Positions 54,569 through 64,000 of a DNA stretch of 64,000 nt are shown in pieces (position 1 is the first letter of the stretch; every line of letters starts with the position of its first letter). Made by a program: the position numbers and the translations under genes. The stretch comes from Phymatolithon calcareum. Its lineage: Eukaryota; Rhodophyta; Florideophyceae; Hapalidiales. Location: assembly GCA_977006965.1 (NCBI GenBank), contig OZ345384.1, forward strand, positions 496,001-560,000, given 5' to 3'. Under the pieces are notes generated by a model. The model searched no databases. It was not told where the DNA came from and saw only the letters and a list, made by a program, of their open reading frames with translations.

Positions 54569-55474
54569 ATGGGGACCGGACGAATTGCATCTGATGCTAG
54601 CACGTCCTCCGAGGAGCCTGTGCTGGAAAACGCGCTTCAGTCGGACTTCGGCCATCTGGACGACCAGCACAACTGGCCAGTTGGAGGTGACGAGACGGAA
54701 GGCGTGTCCGCGGACGCGGTCCAAGATGCCTCTGTGCAGGTACAGCAAGAGGCGTCAGGCACCACCGGGGTTCGTTTCGCAGATCGTGGGCGGCTACCTA
54801 CCGAGGCCGCACGTTCGTTGAACGCAGCATGGGTGGCTGACGGGTCGCAGAGGCCAGGCGACGAGGCCATCGCCGAGTTGTGCGAGCGCTTCGGAATTGT
54901 CAACGTACCACGAATTGAAAGGTTTTTCAAAGAGAAGGAGCGCCGCACACGTCGAAAAAATGTCGGTGCGGGCGCTGGACGCGGAACACCTTCGTTGGAG
55001 GTCCAGAGATTGCAGCACTTGGAACGCTTCCTATTTCCGGCGCAGAACGTTGACAGCGCCTGTCCAACCGCACTCTGTGGCTTGCGTCACGTATTGCGCT
55101 TGGAAAGCGCAGGCGGTATTCGAGATATCGGCCAGGATGTGCACACGATGCTGAGGAGCCCGACCGGCTTGCGCGCAATGCGCGAATATCAATATGCATA
55201 CTGGCTTGAGCTGAGAACTCAAATGTTAGCCATATCCTCCCTGAGTGCCAACGCCACAAAATTTGGAGCTGAGAGCGCAGAAATTCGCGTCCGTCTACAT
55301 TTCGCCGATGCGCACGCGCTGTTTTCCTTTGGAGACATTAGCAAGGACGTGTGCACAAAGCGCGGGAATATTGGCGCGTCAGATGCACTGGCTACTTCTA
55401 TAGGACGGCGACAGATAAGTGCTGTTAACGAGCGAGTTCGGCACTTTTTGCGAGAGGGAGTGCAGCGTGCTTAA
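54569..55474 (+). CDS. Homeodomain-like protein encoded by the P-like element
   Basis: 301 codons from ATG 54569 (an in-frame GTG lies 30 nt upstream) to TAA. Residues 1-70 are acidic and Ser/Asp-rich. Residues about 73-131 look like a homeodomain: helix 1 TEAARSLNAAWVADG, then RPGDEAIAELCERFGI (helix 2), and VPRIERFFKEKERRTRRKN (helix 3, with the W-F-x-N-x-R core changed to F-F-x-E-x-R). A basic linker follows, then about 150 residues of predicted helices without known motif. It could bind the element ends or regulate the transposase, or be a captured host gene; all three are inference. The third-helix Asn that contacts DNA in canonical homeodomains is missing. No frameshift or stop. Confidence 0.6.
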   Translation: MGTGRIASDASTSSEEPVLENALQSDFGHLDDQHNWPVGGDETEGVSADAVQDASVQVQQEASGTTGVRFADRGRLPTEAARSLNAAWVADGSQRPGDEAIAELCERFGIVNVPRIERFFKEKERRTRRKNVGAGAGRGTPSLEVQRLQHLERFLFPAQNVDSACPTALCGLRHVLRLESAGGIRDIGQDVHTMLRSPTGLRAMREYQYAYWLELRTQMLAISSLSANATKFGAESAEIRVRLHFADAHALFSFGDISKDVCTKRGNIGASDALATSIGRRQISAVNERVRHFLREGVQRA

Positions 55475-55538
55475 AAGATTGTCTCCGTGTTTATTTCACA
55501 AGAATCAAATCGTAAAATCCTCGTGTGCATACCGTGCC

Positions 55539-58500
55539 TTATTTGTTGCGATTTCTCGCATCCCTCACTGCCGTCATCTTTACCGCCAAACTAGGACGCA
55601 ATGCAACCCCTGCCGCTCCTTTCAGTATATTTACGCCTGGCGATACAGACGCGGATCGCTGGTTCAAAGTTGCTTGCAAGCTACGGCACGAAGAATTGCG
55701 GAATCGAGCGACAACTCGGTGCAGCACGGGCGAAGTGCCGCACGTATGTTCATGATCTTTTGTCACCTTCTCGAATAGCTTCGTCAAAACAGACGGGAGT
55801 ACCTCTAAGTCTTGTTTGGAGCGCATGACGTGGTGCAAAGCATGATGCCTCGAAATGACGAGCGCGTAGAACAAGCAGAGCATGTTATTCTTTGGATAAG
55901 TGAGCCCATTCTGCCGCTCGATCTCTCGTATGTCGGAGAAAACGTCGGCATTGCGCTCATGTGCGTCGCGCGGCAGGGCCATGGCATGGAGGATGGAGAG
56001 GTCTGTGCGGTGCACTGCAAACAATTTCTGGTCGGCTCGCGATAATCGTGTTTCCTCGCCGCAGCTTTTTGCGGCCAGCCTATTTATGCTTCTTGACACC
56101 TTTTTGCGCTCTAAGGTAATGAGCGCTCCACAAATACGTGCTGAAACTCGCATCATCTTCATGTCAAGGCGGAGGGAGCTTGGACCTCGCGCGTGCGTCA
56201 GGATAGTCATTACCGTGCTGTTTTGCAAACGCACGCGCTCAATGTCGTCTTGCAGCATGCGTCTTCGAGTAGTCGCTGACGGTACGTACTGTCGACCTAT
56301 CACTGAGTCAGCTAGGAAAATCTCATTGAGAGCCTCCTGATTACGCTCCGGCTCGACGTTGCCTTTCGCGCAGCGTAGTGCTTGTGAGCTTGCATTACGT
56401 GCTGCACTGCGCCGGACGCTCAACACTAGCTCATTCACTGTCGGATTAGAGCATCCGCCATTCGATTGCCGCGCGTAAGAGAAAATGGATTCTAAGGGGT
56501 CAGTGGAAATGCGGGACAATACAACATAGCCGTCAGCTGGGCGATGAGAAAACTCCCTGAAGATGTAGCACCGCATAGCCACCGTCGCAGACAGCAATTC
56601 CTGCCAAATGGTGGATCGCGACGTCGACCGCCCGTGGTCTATTTCATGCTTGTAGTAGCCCTCGATGTCTCGCAGAACAGCAACCGCCGGAGTGTTGTAC
56701 GACGTAAGAGCTGCGCGTAGTGGGGCGTCGTGGAGGCTGTTTAACGTTTTGGAGCGACACACGTCAAAGCGCGCGCGCCCAATCTCCAGATGTTTAGCCA
56801 GCGCTTGGAATTCACGCGCACAAGCTGTGCTAACTGCGCTACGTGCTTGTTGACGGAGCGCAGACACCACTCGCGGGCTGTAGACGGCCAGCGCGCCGGG
56901 CACGCTCATTTTCCCCCAAGATGTTAAGTTTACGAATGTGTCGGTAAGTAGAGGCTCCTGCTCCGGCAGCCCGCTTTCTTGTGCTGCGCGGTCATCGGCA
57001 CCTAATGCAGCGATATATTCCGAGTTGAGGCGGACGAGACTGCCGTCAAAATGCACCTCCAGTGACTGGCGTGCATTCATCGTTGAGTGAAGGAGGTTTC
57101 TGTCACGTTTTAAAAGGTGTGCCGAGTCGCCACATAAAAGTATGGCTTTTTTCGAAAAAGGGTCACGAATATACACAGGAAAGCTCTCATGCGCGTGATT
57201 TACTGCATCCAGCAATTCCTGGGGGACCTCTGAATTGCCGAATATATTTTGTGCCCGTCTCGCCTGCGACTGCTGCTGAGTCGCGAACAACTGAGCCAGT
57301 CTCACTGCGTCGTCCGCACTGTTGCCGTCGGCGTCACGCTCCTCTACGTTTTGAGTACTGTCCACAGCCTCTATGTCGCAGATCATGTCCATAGCGCCAT
57401 CTGTTTGTGTTAGCGCTGGTATGGGGACGGTTGACGAAGCAAGACCTGCTGCGTTCACATTGGCGTCGCATGACGCCATCAATCGCAAGCCCCGAATGAC
57501 CGGAGTGGCGGCGTCAAAGCTTAAAGCGACCGGGCAGATTTCGTTGCAGTCCAAAGTTTCTAGCACCTCAAGAAGCACATCCAATTAATCAAGCGCACTC
57601 TGCGTTTTTGCGCAGGGTGCCACGCGTACAACGTATTTAACGCCCGAGTGCACAGCAGTGAGCATGAAGACCTCGGCTGTTGCCGCAAGTTCGACGTCGC
57701 TATAGCGTGGCTCACCGACAAGATAATGTGCAAGACTGTCGCGTTGGGCAACGTTCCCGACAAAATTGTCATGCTTAGTCCAGCTGACTCCCGGGCGGAG
57801 GTGTATGCCGTCGTGCTGAACTACAACACGACGTGGGATATGAGGGTTCAAGTCGAAGTATCGAGCTAAGCGCTGGACACCCGTCTCAGATGACCACAAG
57901 ACATCCCGAATGTCGACGCACCGGACGCGGTGCAATGTTGACACCGACGGCGCCCCAAGCTCGGACGCCAGGTATCTGTAGGTACTTAAACCGACGCGAG
58001 CTTGTAGATTCGTGAAGAAGACCAAGTCGATATCCGACCAGCGTCGATTGTGCAGCGACGTGCTGCAATTTGCGAAAAGAGAGCGCACAAAACTTCTTGC
58101 AACAATGGGCACTTTGCCGTCAGCGAGCACGCGTTCTATGATCTCACTTACCGCCGTCATCGACACATTAGCCTTTGCAATCGGCGAAGACGAAGCCGTG
58201 TCCGCAAATGCGGTTGGTTGTGTTCCAGCGTCAAGTACGGCAGCAGTAGAAATCGGTGCAGCACTTCCGATTTGAGCAGGTGAGACCTGATGCGAACTCC
58301 GGCTGTTGAGTGCGGCCTCAGCGCGAACAGCACGACATTCCAATCGCTTCACCTGTAAACGAAGTCGCTTCGTCTCTTGACGCGCGTCTGAGAGGCGATG
58401 TGTTGCATTTTTCAATAAGCTCTTGACAGTATCAGAAGTCGCAGGGACGGAAGGAGCAGGTAGCGTCCGGAAGACGACGAGAGGGAAAGCGCAGTTGGTG

Positions 58501-59051
58501 TGAGGGGCAGCAGAACATTGCGCAGAAGCTTTCGCATTGTTGCCGAGTAAAAATGTCGTGAACCAGTTAGCCACTCTACTCACAAGAACATCGGCAGCTG
58601 ATACCCACGTTCGATTCACTGTGTATCCACCCTGAACGGCCATCATGCGCAAACAAGATTGCAGACTAGATCCCGTGGCTGGACGTAACACTGCTTCAGA
58701 GGGGATGACAACTTGTGCCGATGGCACGCGCGGATCCGCTCCGCAAGAAACAGTCCACTGAAGGCGCCCATGCTGGTCGGCGCCAGTATGCACGTGAATC
58801 CACCGACGACTGGCCGCGAGCGTGCTCGAAAAGGAAATGTGCATGCCGATGGGCACATTTAAAAACACCGCCGGGCGGCCTACAGACACTCGATACGTCT
58901 CCACGGCATGTGCGTGTATCGACTGCAGTAGAGGCGCTCGACCCACACAAACCACATACACACGTCTCTGCGTTGACGAACCGTGGTATTGCACCACCGA
59001 TTGCACGGTAGAGTAGCGCCGTCGGACCGCACGCGGCCGAGCCACACCCAT
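55539..59051 (-). pseudogene. P-element-like transposase, one in-frame TAA
   Basis: The frame is 1171 codons from ATG 59051 to the stop at 55539, broken only by TAA at 57585-57587 (codon 489). Features in order: a coiled coil at about 215-255; VVVQHDGIHLRPG (candidate first catalytic Asp, D414) followed by HDNFVGNV, as in the P-type RNase H-like core; EVFMLTAVHSGVKYVV; after the stop, VALSFDAAT; CGDSAHLLKRDRN (about 641-652), the counterpart of the conserved D-x-x-H-L-L-K-x-x-R-N; and DPLESIFSYARQSNGG with NPTVNEL (about 851-874), the diagnostic P/THAP9 block. No THAP zinc finger is visible at the N-terminus, which is Arg-rich, and the C-terminus is about 300 residues longer than the conserved core. 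Readthrough or recent death are both possible. Confidence 0.75.
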
Positions 59052-59529
59052 GGGGCTGTAGCTTGCATGGACACCTCCGGTGTCACTTTCCTGGATCTAT
59101 GCGAAGATCCGTGGAAGAGCTGCTGATTCGCAATCCGGGATATGACGCCAGTCAATTGTCGATCGCCACATATGGTACAGAAACAAAACTTCAAATCAAA
59201 TCTTCAATCACAAATTGGAAATTTTTTCCCTTCACTGCTTGACAAGTGTCTGGTTTGATGAAAATGTGATCCTGCAATCATATTTTTTCCTTTCGCGCTG
59301 CTCGGAGTGTCGACAATATTTAGCGCACTTAACATGCACAAGCATTGTGGACCTCAGCTGGAAGGGTGCACTGGTAGATCCTCATTGGTGGAGCCGCCTG
59401 CACGAGCCCCGCACAACGCCGCGATCCATCTATTTCTCTTTTACTTTTTTGAATAAAGTTTTTTCCTATATTCCAGCCGGCACACGAGGTGCCTTGATTA
59501 AATAATACTTTTATGATACTTCTGAAATC

Positions 59530-59559
59530 CGTGTTACTCCTCCCCATAACACTCCCCTG
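59530..59559 (-). repeat. Right 30-bp TIR of P-like element
   Basis: Ends CCATAACACTCCCCTG and is followed by CTGATAT. Confidence 0.9.
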
Positions 59560-59576
59560 CTGATATCTAGGCAATA

Positions 59577-60117
59577 CAGGGTCTGCGATTCGCTTAGAAA
59601 CCACTGTGAACGTGAACGTGAATGAATATTCACTAATATTCACTCACGAGAAATATAATGAATATTCAGAAGATTATAGTGAATGAATTGCGAATGAATA
59701 ATCTCTTGTGACATACTAGTGAACTGAATGTAAATGAATATTCGCTCTGACACATTGCAATGAACTGAATGTGAACGAAATTTGCGAACATTTGCGAATG
59801 ATTCGCGAAACTTTTCGGAGAACAGGAGCTTGCATCCCATCCATTTTTCCACTCTTCTGAAACGCTCGCACACATTCGCTAACGTTCGTGAATGTTCACC
59901 GGATTCAACGACGGTGAACTGAATGTGAATGAATATTCATGGGTACAAAAAGTACTGAACGTGAACATGAATGAAAAATTCGTGAATGTACGTTCGTGGT
60001 GGATTTACTGAATATTCGCTAACGGGGATATTGTAAACGTGAATTTGACATTCGCGAATAATTCATTCGTTTATTCACGAATTAATTCACGAACAGTTAG
60101 GCGAATCTCAAACCCTG
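59577..60117. mobile_element. Non-autonomous hAT element with 8-bp duplication
   Basis: Ends CAGGGTCTGCGATTCGC and GCGAATCTCAAACCCTG are imperfect inverted repeats. The flanks are identical 8-mers AGGCAATA (59569-59576 and 60118-60125), the hAT signature. The 541-bp interior has no gene but is packed with short palindromic motifs (TGAATATTCA, GTGAATGAATATTC, TTCGCGAA). Confidence 0.85.
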
Positions 60118-60125
60118 AGGCAATA

Positions 60126-60640
60126 AATATTTTCAATGCCAAGTCAATCAAAATTGAAATAGAGTTTGAACAAGTTGTATTTTAATACAAGCTGACTGCC
60201 ACTGGTGCTTGCAACAACTCGTAGGATAGTGAGTAAACACAAATACCGTACTTTTTACTTCCACTAGAGGTTATGGTATCACACCCCAAAGCTCCAAAGG
60301 TTTAGTCCCCGGGGTCCGGACTGCGGCAACCTTGAAACGGGAGCAGTTTTTGCGTGCAGAAAATTCACCGATGAAAGAAGGTTCTCTCCGGCGTCCGCGC
60401 ACCTTGTTCTTGATCTTGCACAGTACCTGTACGCAATTATCTTTCCTCGAAACAGTTTTCGCTTAATAAAGTAAATTTTTAAATTTGAATATTGAATGCT
60501 TATTCCCCTATGGGGCTAGCAAGCAGTGCGTTTTATTTTTCATCTAATTATATTACAAGAGCGCGTTAATCCTGCTAGCTAATATCCACCTCAAACGCAT
60601 CCCTTTCGTCTGTTGTGCCCCGTTCCGTCCCATGGCTACG
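60126..60640. other. Intergenic, nothing recognised
   Basis: AT-rich, no supported gene. Confidence 0.4.
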
Positions 60641-60644
60641 TGGA

Positions 60645-60815
60645 TGGATGGATGTGAGTTTACTTCAAGCTCTCGTTGTCTATTTAGCTCATGAGAGGCT
60701 TATCATAGCCCTAAATCGCGATGCCTACATTTCTACTGCGTGTTCTTGGGGCAGGTCTCCTGGAATCTGTTGACGGCGCTTTGAAATCCTGTTTCTTCTT
60801 GCTCTGTGAGGCATT
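60645..60815 (-). repeat. Short retroposon-like repeat with (CATC)n end, copy 2
   Basis: Matches 24966-25140 (GGATGGATGGATGTGAGTTT, ACTTCAAGCTCTCG, GAGAGGCTTATCATAG). Confidence 0.65.
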
Positions 60816-61003
60816 GTTTAAACATGAGAATAGACATCTCGCTTAGCGCGTGATCCAGTGCATGGTCTTCCAATCTCTTGTTCTCTCGATGGGGCTATGG
60901 GAAGCGACGTAATAGACAGTGGGTACACAGGAGCCCGTACCCTGCTTTCTTGAGACGCAGGAAGGGGGGGGAGTTCCTTCCGTATTGGATGGGGAGGGCG
61001 TCC

Positions 61004-61090
61004 TGTAATCACTGAGCGTGTAAAGATAAGGTTGTGTTTATCTTGAAAGGGGTGATCTCTCTTTGATGAGATGCTCTCCACCACAACTAC
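61004..61090 (-). repeat. Ty3/gypsy-type LTR fragment
   Basis: TGTAATCACTGAG, then TAAGGTTGTGTTTATCTTGA and GGGGTGATCTCTCT as at the left ends of the LTRs at 27712 and 43342. The rest of the LTR is missing. Confidence 0.6.
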
Positions 61091-61094
61091 GAAG

Positions 61095-61905
61095 GGGGAA
61101 CTGCTTGAAAGGTAGATTTTTATTTAAAAATTACCAACGCATCTACTGACCCTTGGGGCAACTTTCCTAGGGCCAAGAGGTTTTGGCTAGATCCTGTCTA
61201 TGGAAGAGTTTCTTTTCTTGTTGGTGTAACACGATTCAGTGGACTACAAAAACCCACCTCTGGTCTCCTTCGGGACCTCGAGGGGGAAAACTACTCTCCT
61301 GTCATGTGACATGCTGTGATTTCAAGTTGCGGGCCGTCCTTACTTGTCCACAGCCTGAAACATGGTTAGGAGCTCGTCGAGTGCTCGCTTAGTCCAGGCG
61401 CTGTCTTCTTTGGAAAGTCTGTCTTTTGCGAGGCCATTTGTCACGTGTTCGATGGCATCTTTCCCACATTGGCCGTTGAGTTTGATAAGGGTGGAGGTGC
61501 TCATGGGAGAAAACATTCCAAATGACCACTTGATGCCAAATGTTCTATGTCTTCTTTAGTTGAAGAGAAGGTGAGGGGGTAGCGACACTTTCGCGTGCGG
61601 TATAGGTCGTTTTTTCGACTTTTCCACATCCTCTGCGGCCTCCAGTATCTTGTTTCTTTGGTATTTCTTGATGCTTGTCGTAGCTGTCGTTTCGTTTGCA
61701 CCTTCGCACGGGAAGCCATTCACTCTCGCGTGGACAATATCTCTCTCCGCTTCTAGACGTTCTTTGTTCGCGATTTCTGTTGTTGGACCAGATATCAGCG
61801 CATCGCGTCTTCTTATCAATCTCTGCACAAAGCGTCTTGCAAGGACATCTCTTCTTCCCTTATACTCAGGTCTAAGATGATGGACAAAGAGACTGAATAT
61901 GAATG
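61095..61905 (-). mobile_element. Non-LTR family F5, 5'-truncated copy
   Basis: On the minus strand this is an RT C-terminus (61905 to about 61345) followed by the complete 3' UTR and tail ending AAATAAAAATCTACCTTTC at about 61105. It stops six bases from the hAT left terminus at 61912. This copy links the F5 tail repeats found across the window to their protein. Confidence 0.7.
61345..61905 (-). pseudogene. F5 RT C-terminal fragment
   Basis: One frame at 61905-61556 reads RRFVQRLIRRRDALI, counterpart of F1 AQRLIRGKDEIEKE, then NKERLEAERDIVHARVNGFP and a stop. The remaining C-terminus continues in another frame from about 61503 (MSTSTLIKLNGQCGKDAIEH) to a stop near 61345, comparable with F2 MSTSLLTDKFGDTV. 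Catalytic RT motifs are absent because of the truncation. Confidence 0.65.
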
Positions 61906-61911
61906 CAAAAG

Positions 61912-64000
61912 CAGGGATAGTACCAATATTATTGTTATTTATTCGGGCACATGATGCAATAGCAATTGCAATACCAATAATGCAAGGTTGAAGGCAATAG
62001 GAATTGCAATATCTGACCATTCTTCCAATATCAATTGCAATAACAGAATCTAATTCAGGTCCTCCTGCGCCATATCTTCACTCACGCGTTGGATCACTCT
62101 TGCGCTCCGGGCAGTGCTCATCGCCACAGAGACCGACTGCTGGTCCCAGTAACCTTTGTTCTCTTTAAGAAACAGCAGGGCTTCTAGTAATAACGGTGTC
62201 ATCCTCTTGCGATTGTCTGTCAAAACATTCTTGACAACCGACCAAAGCCTCTCCACCTCGGCAGTTGATCCAAGAATAAAGTCGCAATTTATATAAGTCT
62301 GACGGACCTCGGCACGCTTGCGCTTTTTTACGGCAATTCTTTCTGCCATCGACAGCCGGCCTCCACCCGATCCGCCGATGGAGCTTGTTATACCGTCATC
62401 GTGTTCCTGTTTGAGCTTCTTGCATGCATCCTTCTCTTCATTTGTCATAGTATCGGACTCAGTGCGCTGTATCTTATCAACTCCCGACTCGAATTCTGGG
62501 TCACACACAATTGATGCACGTGATGCACTGTAGTGTTTTCCAAGCTGAGATCGGTATAATGGTGAGTTGACATCGTACTTGCACTGCTCGACTGCTGAAC
62601 TCAACTCATCAAGAGCTAAACGACAGTCCGACAACGAAGCACCGCGCTTCTGTAGTTCTAGAGTTACTTGGTTGATTTGCTTAAACTGACATGCGTACAG
62701 CATAGATCTGTTGCGGAAGTGCTTGCTCTCGTCCATAGCTATCGTTGCTCCTTCCGCCTTTGCCGCGTCGATTAACTGCTCGCGTATGCGGTTGAAGCGC
62801 TTGAGCATATGATACTTTCCGGACCAACGCGTCTCATTATGCATAACTGGAGCCAATTCACTAAGGTTGCGTAATATTGCCCGGTTCTTCGGTTTTTTGC
62901 AGTCCATCATCTTTGCATGCACTGAGTCTATCGCTGCTTGGAGTCTATCGTCACTGACAACCATCTTGTTCACCTCTAGGTTGAGCTTATGACTAGCACA
63001 GCTAACATGAGCGATTTTCATAAGCCTGGCGATTGACTTATTGACATTGCAGTTGTCGGCAACCTGAAAAACTGCCCAGGTATGCACGCTGACCACGAAG
63101 AAGTCGAACACGTCTTCTAGTTGACGCACGTGAGCGTGTGCGTTGAACGTAGTGGTTTCAAGATCCTACATGCCTCCTTGAACATCATCATCTTCTACTT
63201 TCGCAATAAGACTCACAGACAGAAGCACAATAGCGAGCTCTTCAGTCTCGCGCGCGGTGCCTCTTTCTAGCATCTTCACACGTCTCATGAACAATCCGTA
63301 TACACCCAAGTAAGTTGTCCCATTGGCGGTCTAGTCATCGTGCATAATGGCTCCTTTGGTATCAGCAATATCGTCTCTGATTCGCAGTTTGACGAGCTCA
63401 ACGAGCTTGAATAGTGTCTCCTTGAATGTCCGAGTTGAGAACTTCTCATGGAAACACGAAAACTTGCGATATTCCTCGCTTTGAACATGTGACTCCGGGA
63501 ATGACATGTAGACGACAAGTCTAATGTACCCGTACATGGCCTTTTCCTTGTCAGTTGCGAGAAATGTCATTGGGAGAGGCGATAAACGAGCTTGCTTGGC
63601 GGCGGCGTAAAGTGGCCAGCGCATCTCTGTAGACCTGAAAAAGGTGATCTTCGCTTCCTCCAAATATGCAACTCTTCAGGTGGCTGTATGGGTTAGTATA
63701 CCCCTTTCCTTTTTCAAAAGCGATTTCACCATTTTCTCGGCAGTCAGCACCTTTCGGGCAGAGAAGGATGTTAAAAGGAAACTTATAGCGTGTTTTTCCG
63801 TTCTGCGGGACTGGACATCGCGTTCTTCTTCACGTAGCTTCCGCGCTAGCACATCAAAAACTTCTTTTGGGCCGTGTTTGCGTCCGTTGCTTGACATTCT
63901 GGACGTAGTGTTTCGGCAGAGCAATTCGTAGGAGTTTGAAGTCCAAGAGATCGCCTGAGCAAGGCAGCATTCAGGAGCAATTTCCGAGTCAATGCCGGTC
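61912..64000 (-). mobile_element. hAT DNA transposon, 3' end in window, 5' end beyond it
   Basis: The left terminus CAGGGATAGTACCAATATTA (61912) has the CAGGG start of hAT TIRs and is followed by subterminal repeats of CAATTGCAAT type (61965-62045). The transposase reads leftwards from beyond 64000 to 62050. The other terminus and target duplication are outside the window. It is different from the hAT derivative at 59577. Confidence 0.75.
62050..64000 (-). pseudogene. hAT transposase, three in-frame stops, 5' end outside window
   Basis: The frame is open from the window edge to 62050 (650 codons) without any frameshift but with three nonsense codons: TGA at 63676-63678, TAG at 63331-63333 and TAG near 63170. 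Recognisable parts: FQVADNCNVNKSIA and HVSCASHKLNLEVNK (RNase H-like core with a conserved D-N and C-x-x-H), ETRWSGKYHMLKRF (the hAT W-S-S/x-x-x-M-L-x-R-F/Y block), and near the C-terminus the dimerisation region INCDFILGSTAEVERLWSVV followed by TDNRKRMTPLLLEALLFLK. A BED zinc finger was not seen in the part available. Catalyses cut-and-paste transposition when intact; this copy is dead unless the stops are read through. Confidence 0.8.

Larger units (their letters stand above)
54134..59559. mobile_element. Complete P-superfamily-like transposon with two convergent genes
   Basis: Inverted termini 54134-54163 (CAGGGGAGTGTTATGGGGGG...) and 59530-59559 match over 30 bp with one mismatch. The 7-bp sequence CTGATAT lies directly outside both ends (54127-54133, 59560-59566). 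Length 5426 bp. It contains a P-type transposase frame on the minus strand (59051-55539) and a homeodomain-like gene on the plus strand (54569-55474), whose 3' ends are 65 bp apart. Classical P elements have 31-bp TIRs and 8-bp duplications, so the architecture is close. Only the in-frame TAA in the transposase argues against present activity. Confidence 0.85.

Noticed and set aside
55900-56340. Plus-strand frame inside the P-like transposase
   Set aside because: Shadow of the transposase, which has diagnostic motifs on the minus strand.
59605-60110. CRISPR-like or satellite array of GAATATTC motifs
   Set aside because: Spacing is irregular and the whole block is bounded by hAT termini with an 8-bp duplication.
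1-64000. Reassigned stop codons (non-standard genetic code)
   Set aside because: All three stop codons occur singly inside transposon genes, yet the AlkD-like, bZIP-like and homeodomain-like genes end at ordinary stops, and decayed elements carry many stops. Recent mutation explains this more simply.

Overview
This is nuclear DNA of a eukaryote and almost all of it is transposable-element debris. I cannot name the host. The piggyBac-like and hAT transposases, short near-consensus splice sites and intron-poor genes would fit an oomycete, a red alga or another algal or protist lineage. That is inference only; nothing here fixes the taxon. No rRNA, intact tRNA, CRISPR array or prokaryotic operon was seen.
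Layout. 1-1332: right part of a piggyBac-like element. 1.9-6.5 kb: a nearly full-length non-LTR retrotransposon (family F1, minus strand). 6.8-8.0 kb: an LTR element reduced to two LTRs plus 71 bp. 10.07-10.83 kb: a foldback MITE beside a decayed two-domain DUF3011-like secreted-protein gene. 12.3-17.1 kb: pieces of non-LTR families F1, F2, F3 and F5 in both orientations. 17.4-17.9 kb: a small intron-containing bZIP-like gene. 20-25 kb: SINEs, a solo LTR, a Tigger/pogo-type element and an F5 fragment. 25.4-28.7 kb: F3-like fragments and the 3' end of a Ty3/gypsy element. 28.7-33.6 kb: a second long non-LTR element (F2, plus strand, decayed). 33.9-35.1 kb: repeats and a minisatellite. 35.7-43.2 kb: two more piggyBac-like elements (one folded back on itself) among RT fragments. 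43.3-44.6 kb: two LTR-type repeats. 45.5-47.9 kb: an AlkD-like HEAT-repeat gene and a scrambled partial copy of it. 50.7-54.05 kb: two Tigger-type copies in inverted orientation. 54.13-59.56 kb: a complete P-superfamily-like DNA transposon. 59.58-60.12 kb: a non-autonomous hAT element with a perfect 8-bp target duplication. 61.1-61.9 kb: the F5 3' end. 61.9-64 kb: an autonomous-type hAT element running off the window.
Plausible host genes are few: the AlkD-like gene (508 aa, intact), the bZIP-like gene (125 aa, two exons) and the broken DUF3011-like gene.
The most interesting object is the P-like transposon. It has 30-bp inverted repeats (29/30 identical), a 7-bp target duplication, a transposase frame of 1171 codons interrupted only by one in-frame TAA, and a second convergent gene for a homeodomain-like protein. 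Other points of interest are a non-LTR family ending in a C-run, isolated nonsense codons in otherwise open transposon genes, a foldback piggyBac derivative with two left ends, and a TRIM-like LTR relic.
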